Shown here in pieces: positions 7,798 through 18,090 of a DNA stretch of 42,344 bases; the first letter of the stretch is position 1; each line of letters begins with the position of its first letter. The translations under genes and the position numbers were made by a program. Under the pieces are notes generated by a model. That model was not told the origin of the DNA. It was given only the letters and a program-made list of their open reading frames with translations, and did no database searches. Where the stretch lies: the NCBI GenBank assembly GCA_030429865.1, contig JAUIFX010000013.1:1-42344 (forward strand). The letters are read 5' to 3'. Source of the DNA: Gammaproteobacteria bacterium. GTDB lineage: Bacteria; Pseudomonadota; Gammaproteobacteria; Ga0077536.

Positions 7798-8580
7798 TCA
7801 GATCATCGTGTAACCGCCGTCGACCGCCCAGGCCTGGCCGTTGATGTAGCTGGCCTCGTCAGAGGCGAGGTAGACCGCCAGGCCGGCGACTTCGCGCGGT
7901 TCGATCCAGCGCCCCAGCGGTACGCCCTGGTTCATCCGCGCCGCCAGCTCCCCGGCGCTGACGCCCGTGACCGCGGCGTGGCGCTCCATGAAACCGGTGG
8001 CCATGTCGGTATCGACGATCCATGGGCAGATCGCGTTCACGAGCACGTTGTGCGGCGCCATTTCCAGGCCCAGGCAGCGCGTCAGTCCGACCACCGCGTG
8101 CTTGGAAGCGTTGTAGGCGCTCTGGTTGCGCGAGCCCCACTTGCCGGCGGTGGAGGCGAGATTGATGACGCGCCCCCGGGCACGCCCGATCATGCCGGGC
8201 AGCACCGCTTGCGTGACGTGGAAGACGCTGTAGACATTGCTCTCCATCACCGCGCGAAAGTCCTCGAAACTGTAGTCGGTGAAACGGTTGGGAATGTGGA
8301 TGCCGGCGTTGTTGACGAGGATGTCGAGCGGTGCGACGGCTTCGGCCTGGGCGACCATGTCGCGCACGGCAGCACCGTCGGTGACATCGCAGGGCAAGGC
8401 GGTGACGCTGACGCCGTGGCGTTGCGCAATCGCCTCGGCGGTCTCGCCGAGACGTGCGGCGTCGCGTGCGTTGAGCACGAGCGCGCAGTCCTCGGCGGCG
8501 AAGGCTTCGGCGATGGCGCGCCCGATACCGCGGCTGCCGCCGGTGATGAGGGCGGTCTTGCCGCTCAGTCTTCCTGTCAT
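7798..8580 (-). CDS. SDR family NAD(P)-dependent oxidoreductase
   Basis: A 260-aa classical short-chain dehydrogenase. Rossmann motif TGGSRGIG (residues 13-20), NNAG, catalytic Ser in INLASTAG, and Tyr/Lys in YNASK (Y156, K160). The C-terminus ends in INGQAWAVDGGYTMI, the usual SDR close. The start at 8580 (MTGRLSGK) has GGAGGAA 8 nt upstream and is preferred over the GTG-type start at 8598. The cofactor-choice region after strand 2 (LVLNARDAARL) has an Arg that slightly favours NADP. The substrate is a secondary alcohol or ketone that cannot be named. It is divergent from the GST gene. Confidence 0.92.
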   Translation of the reverse strand: MTGRLSGKTALITGGSRGIGRAIAEAFAAEDCALVLNARDAARLGETAEAIAQRHGVSVTALPCDVTDGAAVRDMVAQAEAVAPLDILVNNAGIHIPNRFTDYSFEDFRAVMESNVYSVFHVTQAVLPGMIGRARGRVINLASTAGKWGSRNQSAYNASKHAVVGLTRCLGLEMAPHNVLVNAICPWIVDTDMATGFMERHAAVTGVSAGELAARMNQGVPLGRWIEPREVAGLAVYLASDEASYINGQAWAVDGGYTMI

Positions 8581-8759
8581 GACGTTTTCCTCCCGCAATG
8601 GTGATGCGCTGGTACGTCGTCACGCGTACGCAGCGCACAGACGCGACGCGTCCCCGTCCGGCAAGCGTACACCGCTCGTCGCGGCACCATGTGCAGCCAG
8701 CGGCAAGCGAATACGGGGATAATGCGGGGCCGCCCCTGACACGAGGTTCCCGCGACATC

Positions 8760-9389
8760 ATGATCACGCTCTACCACTGTGCCGGCGCCCGTTCGATGCG
8801 CAGCCACTGGCTGCTGCACGAACTCGGTCTCGACTTCCGCCTGGTCACGCTGCCCTTCTCGATGGCCAGCCTGCGCACGCCGGCCTACCTGGCCATCTCG
8901 CCGCTCGGGCGCGTGCCCTGCCTGGTCGATGGTGACCTCACCCTGATCGAGTCGGGAGCCATCTGCCAGTACCTGTGCGAGACCTACGACGACGGCCGCT
9001 TGCACCGCCCGCCGGGCCATCCCGAACGCGCCGCCTGGTTGCAGTGGCTGCATTATGCCGAAACCATCGCCGTGCACGCCGCGAGCCTCGTGCAGCAGCG
9101 CGTGTTCATCGCGCCGGCGGACCGCTCGCCGGTCGTGCACAAGCTCGAATCACGGCGTCTCTACAAGGCCCTGGAAGTGATCGCGGCGGAACTCTCGGAC
9201 CGCGACTACCTGCTACCGAGCGGCTTCAGCGCCGTGGATACCGCGGTCGGCTACAGCGTGCACCTCGCGCGCCAACTCATCGATACCGCGCCGCTCGCGG
9301 CCATCGAGGCCTACCATCAACGCCTCGCCGCACGGCCCGCCTTCCAGCGTGCGCTCGACGCCTCACCGCTGGACGACGCACCGGCCTGA
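8760..9389 (+). CDS. Glutathione S-transferase family protein
   Basis: A 209-aa soluble protein with a thioredoxin-like N-domain (MITLYHCAGARSMRSHWLLHELGLDF) and the cis-proline glutathione site SPLGRVPCLVDGD followed by ESGAICQYL. An all-helical C-domain follows with the family N-capping region SAVDTAVGYSVHLAR. Start chosen at the ATG at 8760, where the glutaredoxin-like strand begins; the ORF-track start at 8598 adds an unrelated extension. Probable role is conjugation or reduction with glutathione. The candidate catalytic region near residue 11 has Ser-Met-Arg-Ser, fitting a Ser-type enzyme. It converges with tamB. Confidence 0.88.
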   Translation: MITLYHCAGARSMRSHWLLHELGLDFRLVTLPFSMASLRTPAYLAISPLGRVPCLVDGDLTLIESGAICQYLCETYDDGRLHRPPGHPERAAWLQWLHYAETIAVHAASLVQQRVFIAPADRSPVVHKLESRRLYKALEVIAAELSDRDYLLPSGFSAVDTAVGYSVHLARQLIDTAPLAAIEAYHQRLAARPAFQRALDASPLDDAPA

Positions 9390-9438
9390 GCCCCTGTCAG
9401 AACCCCGCCCGGCCGTCCGCCGGGCGCACACGGCCGCC

Positions 9439-12400
9439 TCACTCGAGCCAGCTGCGCGGGTCGAGCGGATCCTCCGGCAACAGTTCCTCGCGCTCGATCG
9501 AATAGATCAGGTCGGCGCCCTGGCGCACCCCCGATTCCGCTTCCACGCTCCAGCTCGGCGTCAGCTTGTAGTTGAGGAAGAACGACATGAGGCGGTCGAA
9601 CGGGTTGAACTCCGAGCGCACCGACAGCTTGGGCGTCAGGCGCTTGCCGGCGGTGATCGCGGTGTCGCGCGTGGTCTCGCCGGTGTCGATGCCGAACTCG
9701 TCGAGACCGAACGCGTCGCGCACCTGGCTCGTGACCATGGAGGCACGTTCGGCGCCGAGCGACAGCGCCGCACTGGTGATCACCGACGCCTCGCCCGACG
9801 ACGCGCTGTCGAGCCCGTGCCCGGTGACGATCCAGGCGAGTATCTCGGCGTCCGGCATGGGCGGCTCGGAGAACAACTCGAAGCGCGGCGCGCGCACGTT
9901 GCCGCTGACCAGCAGCCCGGCAACGACGTCGACGTCCGGGCGCACCGCGCGCACGTCGAGCTCCGGGCTGTCGATGGGCCCGGCGAAGATCAGGTGTCCG
10001 CGTTCCACCGACAGTTCCTGGCCGTAGGCCTCGTAACGCCCGGTCGCGATGCTGACCCGCCCGCTGCCGCGGCCGATACGGTCGCCGCGCTGCTTGGTCC
10101 AGTGCACGCCTCCGGCGAGACGCGCGTCGAGTCCCGCGGCGTCGATCCGAACCTCGTCGCCGAGCACCAGCTCGACGTCGCCGGTCACCGCGTTGGTGAA
10201 GAAATCGACCGGCGGCGGCACGTCGTCCGCGGGCGCCCCGGCGCCGACGATCACTTCGTCGGGCGAAACGGCGATCGCCGAAGCAGGCAGGGTACCGAGC
10301 GAGATGATGACCCGTGGCAGCGTCAGCTTGCCGCTCAGGTCGGCGTGCCGGGTGCTGAAATCGAGCACGAGATCGGGCGAGACGTCCGCCTCCACGTCGG
10401 GCAGGCGCACCACGCCCAGGTGCTCACCGTGCACGCGCACGCGGCCCGGCCAGTCGGCCTGCGGGTCGAGCGTCATGCGCCCATCGAGTTCGACCGCGTG
10501 CTCGCCGTCACCGAGCGCGCCACGCACCGTCAGCACATTCCCCGCCGCGCTCCGCGCGGCGAGTTCGAGACGGCTGACGCGCATACCGCTCGCGGGCACC
10601 GTAATGGCGCCCTCGCGCAGACGTGCGTCGAGCGCGACCCGCGGCTCAGCCCGCGTGCCGGCCAGCGTTGCCTCGAGCTGCGCCGCACCCCGGGTGCCGG
10701 CGAGCTCCGGCACGAACTCCTCGACCCAGGCCAGCTCGGCGGCGGCAACCCGCAACGAACCGTCGAGCGCCTGCGCGGCGTCGAGACCGTAGCGCAGGGT
10801 CCCGTCGAGCTCGAGCCAGCTGCCGAGATCCGCTTCGACGCGCGCCGCGAGCAGCGCAGGCGACAAGCTCAGCGTACCCCGCGTATCACGCAGCGGCACG
10901 ATTTCCACGCTGCCGTCGGCACGCGCCGCGTGCAAGGCCGCGCCCTCGAGCGCCAGCTGCGCCGTGCCCTCGATGCCGGCGGTGCTCGCCGCGAAACGGG
11001 CGGTGCCGCCGAGCCGCCCACGCGCGCCGATCGTCGTCGGCAGGTAGTCTGCGAATACCGCGAGCGGCAGCGCGGCGAGGCCCAGTTCGGCATCGCCCGC
11101 GCTGCCCGTCCAGCCGTCCAGGGCAAGGCACAGCCGCGCCGCGTCCTGGCCCAGGCAGGCCCGCGCGAGATCGACGCGGCCCTCGGCATAGGCGAATGCG
11201 CTCGGTTCCTGCAGTGTCCAGTCGCCGAGCGGCGTCGCGCCGAGCGAGAGCGTTTCGAGACGGCCGTCCCAGCGCGGCGCCTGCCAGCCACCCTGCGCGA
11301 CGACGACCGCGCTCGGCTCGCCGCCGCCCAGGGACAGCTCGAGCGTATGGTTTCCGAGCGTGCCGTCGAGCCCGACGGCCAGGGTACCGAGTTTGCGCGC
11401 CGCCGCCTCGATCCCGCTCAGCGTCAGGTCGAGATGCTGTGCGCCGGTGCTTGCGAGATCGAGCGCCACCGATCCTTCGAGCGCTGCCACCGACCAGTCG
11501 TCGCGGCGCAAGCCGCGCCCGGCCAGCGCCGCGCTGATACGCGGTGCTGCCAATGCGCCGCCGAACGTCCCGTCGGCGCGCAGCTCACCGGCCAGGCCCG
11601 GCGCAAGCTTGCCGAGGTCGGCCGCGACGAGCTCGAAACGGCCGGCCAGGGCGTCGTCGAGGACACCGCTCGCATCGAGCACGTTGTCGCCCAGCGCGAG
11701 GTGCGCCCGCTCGAGGCTAACGCGCTGCCCCTGCATGGCCAGTGCGAGGTGGCCGGCGACCGTGTGCCCGCGCCAGTTACCGGCGAGTTCGGTGAGATCG
11801 AGTGAGCCGTCGAAGCCGTCGCCGTCACGCGCGGCGAGCGTGAGCGAACCCGTACCGTCAAGCGCCGAATCGAGGTCCGGCGCGAGCCGGGCCAGGTCGA
11901 GCCCGCGCGCGGTGAAACGCAGCGCCGCCGCGGCGCGTGGCACGAAGCGCACCTGCCCTCGAGCCTCCGCCAAGCCACCCAGCAGGCCGACATCGAGACG
12001 CGTGACGGCGAACGCCTCGCGGCCGAGCTCACCGTCGAGCGCGAGGCGCAGGGCCCGATACGTGCATGGCGGCCATCGGCGGCGACGCTGACCTCGAGGG
12101 CATCGAGGGCACCACGCGCGCGGACATCGACCTGCGCGAGCTCGAGGACCTCGGTGCCGCCCGCTGGCAGATTGAGACCGGCAGCCGCGACCGTTGCGTC
12201 GAGCCGGGGCTGCGCCTCCAGCCCGTCGAGCGTGGCGCTGAGCGTGCTCGCGATCGGCGCGGCGGCTTCGTGGTGCAGCACCAGCCGGTCGCCGGCGTAG
12301 TCGAGGCGTCCGCTACCCGTCAGCGCCGACCACGGGCCACGTTCGGCGGTAGCCCGCCACTCGAACGTCACCCCGTAGCTGCCCGCCGCCGCGTCCGCGC

Positions 12401-13382
12401 CGGCCTGCACGCCGGCCGCGACGCCGATCGCGCGCGGCGCCAGGCCGCCGCCCTCGAGGCGGCTGTCGAGGGCGAGATCGAACGCGGCGGCGGTGCCGTG
12501 CAGGCCGAGCAGGCTCGGGCCGAGGCGCAGCGCCGCGTCACCCTCGCCCACGCTCAGCGCGTCCGCTTCCACGGACAGGGCGAAGCGCGGCTCCGCGCCC
12601 ATCGCGTCGATTTCGCCACCGATACGCAGCGGCAGGTAGCCCTCGACTTGTGCATCGAGCCGGAGATCATCGAGCCGCCCGCCGAGCGCGAGCGCGAGCG
12701 AGACCCGCCGCCGTGGCGCGCCCTCGCGCACCCCGTCGAGCGCCGCCACCAGCTTCGGCACCGCGCCGTCGACGAGCTCGAGCGAACCGTCGAGGGTCAC
12801 GCGCTCCTCGCCACGGGTGGCGAGGAGCGCGATGTCGTCGAGCTTCAGGCGCGCGCCGTCCACGGAAGCGGCGAGCGCCAGCGACTCGATCCGACCGGCG
12901 ACACCGTCGACGGTGAGCCCGCGCAGATCGATCTCGCGCACGGCCACGGTCACCGGCAGGGGCGGCAGCAGCGGCGTCGCCAGAGCGCCGGGCGGGCTCG
13001 CCGCCCGCGGTGCCGGCGTCACCGACACGCCGGTGAGCGCGAGCCGCGTGACGAGCAGGCGGCCGCGCCACAAGGCGCGCGGTCGCCAGGCGAACTCGGC
13101 GCGTTCCACGTGCACCTCGGCCGCCGGCAACGACAGCGCGAGGTCGTGCAGCACGAGGCGCCGTGCCAGGCGCCCCTCGAGCGCATCGAAACGCGCGTAG
13201 GGCGCGGCCAGGGGCGCCAGCCAGCCGGCCACCGTGCGCGTGCCGCCGACGCTGCCGGCGAGCCACGCGAGGGCCGCGGCGAGCACCGCGAGCAACACCG
13301 TGCCAAGCAGTACGAGGCGGCGCAGGGCGCGCCGCCAGCGCCGTTTGCGCGGCACCGAACTCTCGGCAGGCGGCGCGCTCAC
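9439..13382 (-). CDS. tamB: TamB, inner-membrane translocation and assembly protein (frameshifted in this sequence)
   Basis: The gene spans two reverse-strand ORFs. The first (from GTG 13382) has an Arg-rich start and one membrane helix (LVLLGTVLLAVLAAALAWLAG), then long beta-rich DUF490-type repeats. The second carries the conserved C-terminus, ending LTPSWSVEAESGVRQGADLIYSIE. They join at about 12060: GRHAR in the first frame continues as YRALRLALDGEL in the second if one base is restored. The joined protein would be about 1,314 aa, close to E. coli TamB (1,259 aa). TamB bridges inner membrane to TamA and is implicated in outer-membrane protein assembly and phospholipid transport. Its GTG overlaps the tamA stop (GTGA), so the pair is an operon. 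The frameshift may be real or a sequencing error. Confidence 0.85.
12057..12066 (-). other. Apparent one-base deletion (frameshift) inside tamB
   Basis: Reverse-strand sequence CATGCACGTATCGG marks the switch: the upstream frame reads H-A-R-I-G and turns into Ser/Arg-rich nonsense, whereas the downstream frame reads Y-R-A-L-R-L-A-L-D-G. A single extra base after GCACG restores a continuous TamB protein. No homopolymer run is present, so the site does not look like a slippery sequence. Confidence 0.75.
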
Positions 13383-15175
13383 AAGTCGGGCCCGATGCGC
13401 AGGTGCAGCCGCACGATGGTGTCGTCGTCGAGCGGGTGCGCGAGGTCGACGCGCGCCGGACCGACCGGCGAGCGCCAGCGCACGCCGGCGCCGACACCGA
13501 CCTTGACGCCGGTACTCGACCCGTCACCACCGAAGGCATTGCCGGCGTCGACGAACACCGCACCACCCCACTTGTCGGTGAAGAACTTCTCGAGTTCGAG
13601 GCTCGCGACCGCAAGGTGCTTGCCGCCGATGATCTTGCCATCGGCGTCCTCGGGGCCAAGGTCCTCGAAGCCGAAACCGCGGATGCTGTTGTCACCGCCG
13701 GCGAAGAAGCGTTCGGTTGGCGGCAATTCGTCGAACTGGTCGATCCAGCTGGTGCCGGCATCGAGACGCGTGAGCAGACGCATGCCGGCGGGCAGGCCGT
13801 AGACCGCGCTGGCGGATACCGCCGCGCGCGCGAAACTGACGTCGGAGACGATCGCGTCGGACGCGCCGCGAACCTCGAACTCGAGCGCCCAGCCGCGCGT
13901 CGGGTAGAGCGGGTCGTTGCTCGTCGTCTTGGCCCAGCGCAGTCCCGGGATCAGCAGGGTGGTCGTACCGCTGTCGCCGCCGACGTCGAAAATCTGGTGG
14001 TTCAAGTCGACGAAGCGCGTCTCCATCCAGCCCCACGGACGGCGCTTGGTCTCGCTCGCGCCGAGGCGGCTCTCGATGGTGTCGAAGCTGTCGAGATCCT
14101 CGCGGCGTACGCCGGCCTGGATGCTCAACCATTCGTCGGCCGGGTGCGCCCGCGGGATCTGGTAGGCGCCCTGCAACCGTTGCTCGATGAGCGAAGCACG
14201 CAGTTCCGCGCTGATGCGGTGACCGTGCCGATTGATGCGCCGGTTGGCGTAATTGATCCGCCCGCGTATACCTTCGTCGGTCGAAGCGCCGAGACCGGCG
14301 GCATACTTGTGCTGCTTGCGTGGCGTCAGCGCGATGTCGATCGGAATCGTTTCGCCCTCGGGCTGGGACAGCAACGGCCGCACTTCGACGCTCTCGAAGT
14401 ACTCGCTCGCCGAGAGCGCCGTGTAGAAGCGCGTGATCAGCGACGAGTTGTAGGGCGCGCCCGGCGCGTAATCGAGAAAACGCCGGATCAGGCTCTCGTT
14501 CAGGCGGTCCGGCTGCTCGTCGATGCGCACCGGCCCGACGCCGTATCGCGGACCGCTGGCGAATACCAGGGTGACGTCGGCCTTGCCGGCTTGCGGGTCG
14601 ACGGCCAGGCGGCTCGTCGTGAAGCGTCCGTCGAGGTAGCCGCGCTCGAGTGCGAGCGTCTCGATGAGGCTCTTGGCCTCGCTGTACCGTGCGTGCGACA
14701 GTCCCGCGCCCGGCGTGAGCGGCAGGTTGGCCAGCGCGCGCTCGAACGCGGCGTCTGTCTCGCCGGGCCCGCTGACGCGCACCTCGACCTCGCGCAGCTG
14801 CACGCGCGGCCCGCGCGTGACGCTGACGACTGCCCGCGGACAGTCACCGCCCGTATCGAGCGCAACGGATACCTCCGACTGGTAATAGCCGAACGCACGC
14901 AGGGCGTCGCGCGTCTCCTCCTCGGCGCGCACGGCCAGCGCGCGCACGTAGGCCGGCGCCGTGTCGCACGGCTTGCTCGCGAGCGACGCGTGCGCGCGGA
15001 CGTTGTCGGCCAGACGCCCTTCCACGCCCTGTACGTCGAGCGCGATCGACGGCCGGGTGGCGCCGTTTGCCGCCGCCTCTTCGCCGTTCTCGCCGAATGG
15101 CCACAGGCTGCACGCCGACAACACGGCGGCGAGCGGCGCCACCAGCACCGCACGCAAGGCGACGGGTATCGGCAT
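13379..15175 (-). CDS. tamA: TamA, BamA/Omp85-family outer-membrane assembly protein (putative lipoprotein form)
   Basis: A 598-aa protein (E. coli TamA is 577). The signal sequence ends in LSAC (C22), a lipobox, followed by an acidic linker. POTRA domains occupy roughly residues 45-270 (for example FGYYQSEVSVAL, RGPRVQLREVEV, LERGYLDGRF). A C-terminal 16-strand Omp85 barrel follows, with the conserved SIRGFGFEDLGP loop and a terminal strand ending VRLHLRIGPDL. The start at 15175 is chosen because the signal peptide begins there; the ORF-track extension to 15943 is antisense to the dioxygenase gene. It works with TamB, whose gene overlaps its stop by 4 bp. A lipid anchor on TamA is unusual outside TamL-type proteins. 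Confidence 0.88.
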   Translation of the reverse strand: MPIPVALRAVLVAPLAAVLSACSLWPFGENGEEAAANGATRPSIALDVQGVEGRLADNVRAHASLASKPCDTAPAYVRALAVRAEEETRDALRAFGYYQSEVSVALDTGGDCPRAVVSVTRGPRVQLREVEVRVSGPGETDAAFERALANLPLTPGAGLSHARYSEAKSLIETLALERGYLDGRFTTSRLAVDPQAGKADVTLVFASGPRYGVGPVRIDEQPDRLNESLIRRFLDYAPGAPYNSSLITRFYTALSASEYFESVEVRPLLSQPEGETIPIDIALTPRKQHKYAAGLGASTDEGIRGRINYANRRINRHGHRISAELRASLIEQRLQGAYQIPRAHPADEWLSIQAGVRREDLDSFDTIESRLGASETKRRPWGWMETRFVDLNHQIFDVGGDSGTTTLLIPGLRWAKTTSNDPLYPTRGWALEFEVRGASDAIVSDVSFARAAVSASAVYGLPAGMRLLTRLDAGTSWIDQFDELPPTERFFAGGDNSIRGFGFEDLGPEDADGKIIGGKHLAVASLELEKFFTDKWGGAVFVDAGNAFGGDGSSTGVKVGVGAGVRWRSPVGPARVDLAHPLDDDTIVRLHLRIGPDL

Positions 15176-15384
15176 CAGGGCCGCGGACTGCCTTGCGATC
15201 GGGTGCGGGCGCGGTGCCGCGGCGGGACGGCGAGCGGAGCGGCGGGGTGGCGCGAATCCGGGTGCGATGATGGCAGGATGGGCAGCATGTGGGTGGTAAT
15301 CGTTATGTGGCCATGTTCCTCCACTCGGGCCGTCTTTGCAAAGCGCGGCCGTGCCGTGCCGGGCGGCGGCTGCGGGCGCGCGGC

Positions 15385-16245
15385 TCAGGCCGCGGGGCGC
15401 TCGCCGGCGATGGTGCTGCGGTACATCAAACGGCGGTGCCCTTCGTAGCCGCCGTCGGCGTAATGCACCACGCAACGGTTGTCCCAGACGACCAGCGTGT
15501 CCGCGTGCCAGCGGTGGCGATGCACGAATTCCGGCCGTGTCATGTGCTTGAAGAGGAATTCGAGCAGGGCCCGGCTCTCGTCGGCACGCATGCCTTCGAT
15601 ACCGATCGTGTAGACGTGGTTGACGAACAGCGATCGGCGTCCCGAGACGGGGTGACGCCGGACGATGGGATGGGTTTCGGTGTTCTCCGCCTCGGGCGAG
15701 ACGATGATGCGCATCGAACGGCTCGCGTCGTCGCGCGCGAACAGGCCGCGCGGTCCGTACGAGGGCGCCGCCGAGTGCACGCCGCGCAGGCCTGCGAGCA
15801 GTTCCTGCATGACGGGCGACAGGCTCGCGTACGCGGCGTAACCGTCGGCGAAGACCGTGTCGCCGCCGATGGGCGGCACCTGCGCGCCGTAGAGCAGCGT
15901 CGCGCTCGGCGGCGTCGCCTGGAAACTCCAGTCGGAATGCCACAGGCTGCCGAAGATCGGCGCCGTCTCATCGGCCTCGCGGCGGACTTCGATGACGTGC
16001 TCGAAGCCGGGCATCGGCTCGACGTAGGGATCGTGACCGAACGGACCGAGCACGCTGCAGAAAGCCTGCAGGCCCGCCGGGTCGAGCCGTTGCCCGGGAA
16101 ACACCAGCACCGGGTGCCGCGCCCACGCGGCGAGCAGTTCGGCGCTGACGGCAGCGTCGAGCGGCCGCGCGAGATCGACGCCGCGCACCCGTGCGACGAA
16201 GGCCTGGGCGGCCGGGCGGACCTCGAGATGGCGGAAATCCGTCAT
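15385..16245 (-). CDS. TauD/TfdA family Fe(II)/2-oxoglutarate dioxygenase
   Basis: A 286-aa dioxygenase, similar in length to E. coli TauD (283). The iron ligands are visible: WHSDWSF gives H103 and D105, and VVHYADGGYEGHRRLMYR supplies the distal His (about 259) and the Arg that binds 2-oxoglutarate. N-terminal features GVDLARPLD and HPVLVFPGQ are typical. TauD enzymes oxidise taurine or other sulfonates to aldehyde and sulfite; TfdA relatives act on aryloxy or other carboxylates. No sulfonate transporter lies nearby, so taurine itself is not supported. Start at 16245 is chosen where family similarity begins. It is divergent from the desaturase gene with 106 bp between. Confidence 0.88.
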   Translation of the reverse strand: MTDFRHLEVRPAAQAFVARVRGVDLARPLDAAVSAELLAAWARHPVLVFPGQRLDPAGLQAFCSVLGPFGHDPYVEPMPGFEHVIEVRREADETAPIFGSLWHSDWSFQATPPSATLLYGAQVPPIGGDTVFADGYAAYASLSPVMQELLAGLRGVHSAAPSYGPRGLFARDDASRSMRIIVSPEAENTETHPIVRRHPVSGRRSLFVNHVYTIGIEGMRADESRALLEFLFKHMTRPEFVHRHRWHADTLVVWDNRCVVHYADGGYEGHRRLMYRSTIAGERPAA

Positions 16246-16351
16246 GCGCGCGCCTCCCTCTGACGGCTCTGATCGACCCCGATTGTACTGCGCCCGTGCC
16301 ACGCCGCACGCAGTGCTATCATCGACCGGAGGTCGCGGCGGAGACACGGTG

Positions 16352-17338
16352 ATGGAGGAAACCTTCGAACAGCGCCCGCTGCTCGATGCGGGCACGCTGC
16401 GGGCGCTGCAGGCGAGGGCCGACCTGCCCTCGGCGCTGCGCCTGGTATTGCACCTCGGTGTTTTTGCCGCGCTGGTCGCCCTCGTCGTGCGCGTCCACGA
16501 TGCGCCCGTTGCCGCGCTCGGCGCGAGCCTGCTGCTCGCGTGGGTGTGGTCGGCCCTGTTCGCGCCGTTCCACGAATGCACGCATCGCACCGCGTTCCGT
16601 TCGCGCCGCGCCAACGCGCTCGGTGCCTGGCTGACGGCAGTGCCGTTCATGATGGCGCCCGCGGTCTATCGCACGTTTCATTTCGAACACCACCGGCACA
16701 CCCAGGACCCGGCACGCGACCCCGAGTTGCTCGACGATCCGCGCTATGCGGCGTGGCCGCCGGGGCCGCGCGGCTGGCTGCAGCTCGCTTCGGGCTGGGG
16801 CCTGCTGATGCTCAAGGTAAGGCCGCTGCTCGGCTTCGCCTGCCAGCAGCGCGTTCACTGGCCGGGCTTCGCGCGCTGGGAGCACCGCATCAGCGACCCT
16901 GCCGAGGTGGTGTGCCAGTCGCGCCTCGTGCTCGCGGCGTGGGTGGCCTTCGTGGTCGCCGCGCTGTCGCTCGTACCGGGCGGCGCATGGCTGCTGTTCG
17001 CCGCCTGGTTCGCACACGTCTTCCAGGCCTTGTGGGTCTCGGCCGAGCACACCGGCCTGCCGCTCGAGGGACCGATCCTCGCCCGCACGCGGACGGTCGA
17101 CAGCAACGCCTTCGTGCGCTTCTGGTTGTGGAACATGAACTACCATGCCGAGCACCACGCCTGGCCGGGCATCCCGTGGCATCGCCTCGCGGACGCACAC
17201 CGTGAAGTCGCCCCGGCACTCGACTCGCACGTGTCGGGCTACGCAGCCCTGCACCGCAACGTGCTCACCGGACGCGCACGCCCGAGTGCCGATCCGGCGC
17301 ACGACATCGCCCCCACCCCCTCGCCCGCCGGCGACTGA
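16352..17338 (+). CDS. Membrane fatty acid desaturase/hydroxylase family protein
   Basis: A 328-aa integral membrane di-iron enzyme. The three histidine boxes are present: HECTH (74-78), HFEHHRH (110-116) and NYHAEHHAW (about 265), with hydrophobic segments around residues 30-75, 90-105 and 190-225. These boxes bind the two irons that activate oxygen to desaturate or hydroxylate acyl chains, carotenoids or similar substrates. GGCGGAGAC lies just before the start; a GTG one codon upstream is an alternative. A cupin gene follows after 14 bp, suggesting a two-gene operon. The substrate is not determined; the short form with an HxxEHHxW third box is closer to the alkane/beta-carotene hydroxylase-like branch than to acyl-ACP desaturases. 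Confidence 0.85.
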   Translation: MEETFEQRPLLDAGTLRALQARADLPSALRLVLHLGVFAALVALVVRVHDAPVAALGASLLLAWVWSALFAPFHECTHRTAFRSRRANALGAWLTAVPFMMAPAVYRTFHFEHHRHTQDPARDPELLDDPRYAAWPPGPRGWLQLASGWGLLMLKVRPLLGFACQQRVHWPGFARWEHRISDPAEVVCQSRLVLAAWVAFVVAALSLVPGGAWLLFAAWFAHVFQALWVSAEHTGLPLEGPILARTRTVDSNAFVRFWLWNMNYHAEHHAWPGIPWHRLADAHREVAPALDSHVSGYAALHRNVLTGRARPSADPAHDIAPTPSPAGD

Positions 17339-17352
17339 AGGAGAGAACCAAC

Positions 17353-17982
17353 ATGGCCTTCGAGGAGAAGATTCCGCGCCGTTACCCGAGCCGCGCCGAG
17401 ATGCAGGCGCGCGTGGCACGTTTCGGTGAACTGAAAGGTTTCGACGGCGGCCTGCCGGACAGCCACATGCCGTCCGCCGAGCGCATCCTCTACAACGTTA
17501 TCGGCTTCCAGCCGCCGCCCGGCGAAGCCGGCGCGGTGACGTCACCGGTCGGTGCACGCGCAGCCCGCATGTCGTCGATCAAGATCACCGAGGGCTTCAA
17601 TCTCGGTTACTGCGAAGCGCTGCCCGGCAAGGGCCCGATGATGCACAACCACGACACCAACGAAACCTTCATCGCGATACGCGGCCGCTGGCGCGCGAGC
17701 TGGGAAGCGGAGGACGGCAGCGTCGAACATGCCGACCTCGATCCGCTCGACGTGATCTCCTTTCCACCCGGGGTGATTCGCCGCTTCGAGAACGTCACCG
17801 AAGGCCAGCCCGACGTCTACGGCGTGCTCATGTTCGTCATTGCCGGCGACGCACCGGCCGCCGAGTTCAGCGCCGCGGCGATGGGCGAGATCGCGGCCGC
17901 CGGCCTGCTCGACGCCGCCGAGGGCGGCGATGACAGCTGGGTCCGGCCGCGCAACGACCCACGCAGCTGGCCGACGCGCTGA
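17353..17982 (+). CDS. Cupin domain protein
   Basis: A 209-aa protein with a central cupin fold. The first cupin motif is seen as MMHNHDTNETFIAIRG (metal ligands H, H, E), and the second region is SFPPGVIRRFENV, where Arg replaces the usual His. AAGGAGAG sits 7 nt before the ATG, a strong ribosome site. It follows the desaturase gene by 14 bp and is probably co-transcribed. Such proteins can be metal-dependent oxygenases, isomerases or sensors; with one motif-2 His missing, the catalytic type is uncertain. A short Pro/Arg-rich tail (VRPRNDPRSW) closes the protein. Confidence 0.8.
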   Translation: MAFEEKIPRRYPSRAEMQARVARFGELKGFDGGLPDSHMPSAERILYNVIGFQPPPGEAGAVTSPVGARAARMSSIKITEGFNLGYCEALPGKGPMMHNHDTNETFIAIRGRWRASWEAEDGSVEHADLDPLDVISFPPGVIRRFENVTEGQPDVYGVLMFVIAGDAPAAEFSAAAMGEIAAAGLLDAAEGGDDSWVRPRNDPRSWPTR

Positions 17983-18090
17983 GCTCCGGCCACGGCCCGC
18001 CGCGCCGCGGCAGGATGCCCCGGCGCGGCCCAGCGGCTATGCTGTGCCGCCGTCCTGCACGAGCGCCCGCGCCGCCCCTGCCCTGCCCAC

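Noticed and set aside
9349-11805. 818-aa plus-strand ORF antisense to tamB
   Set aside because: Arg/Glu/Gly-rich shadow of the conserved reverse-strand gene; no domain motif. Long antisense ORFs are expected at this GC content.
15290-15330. GGAGGAAC followed by ATG GCC ACA TAA on the minus strand upstream of tamA
   Set aside because: A three-codon reading frame; no sign of a leader peptide mechanism.
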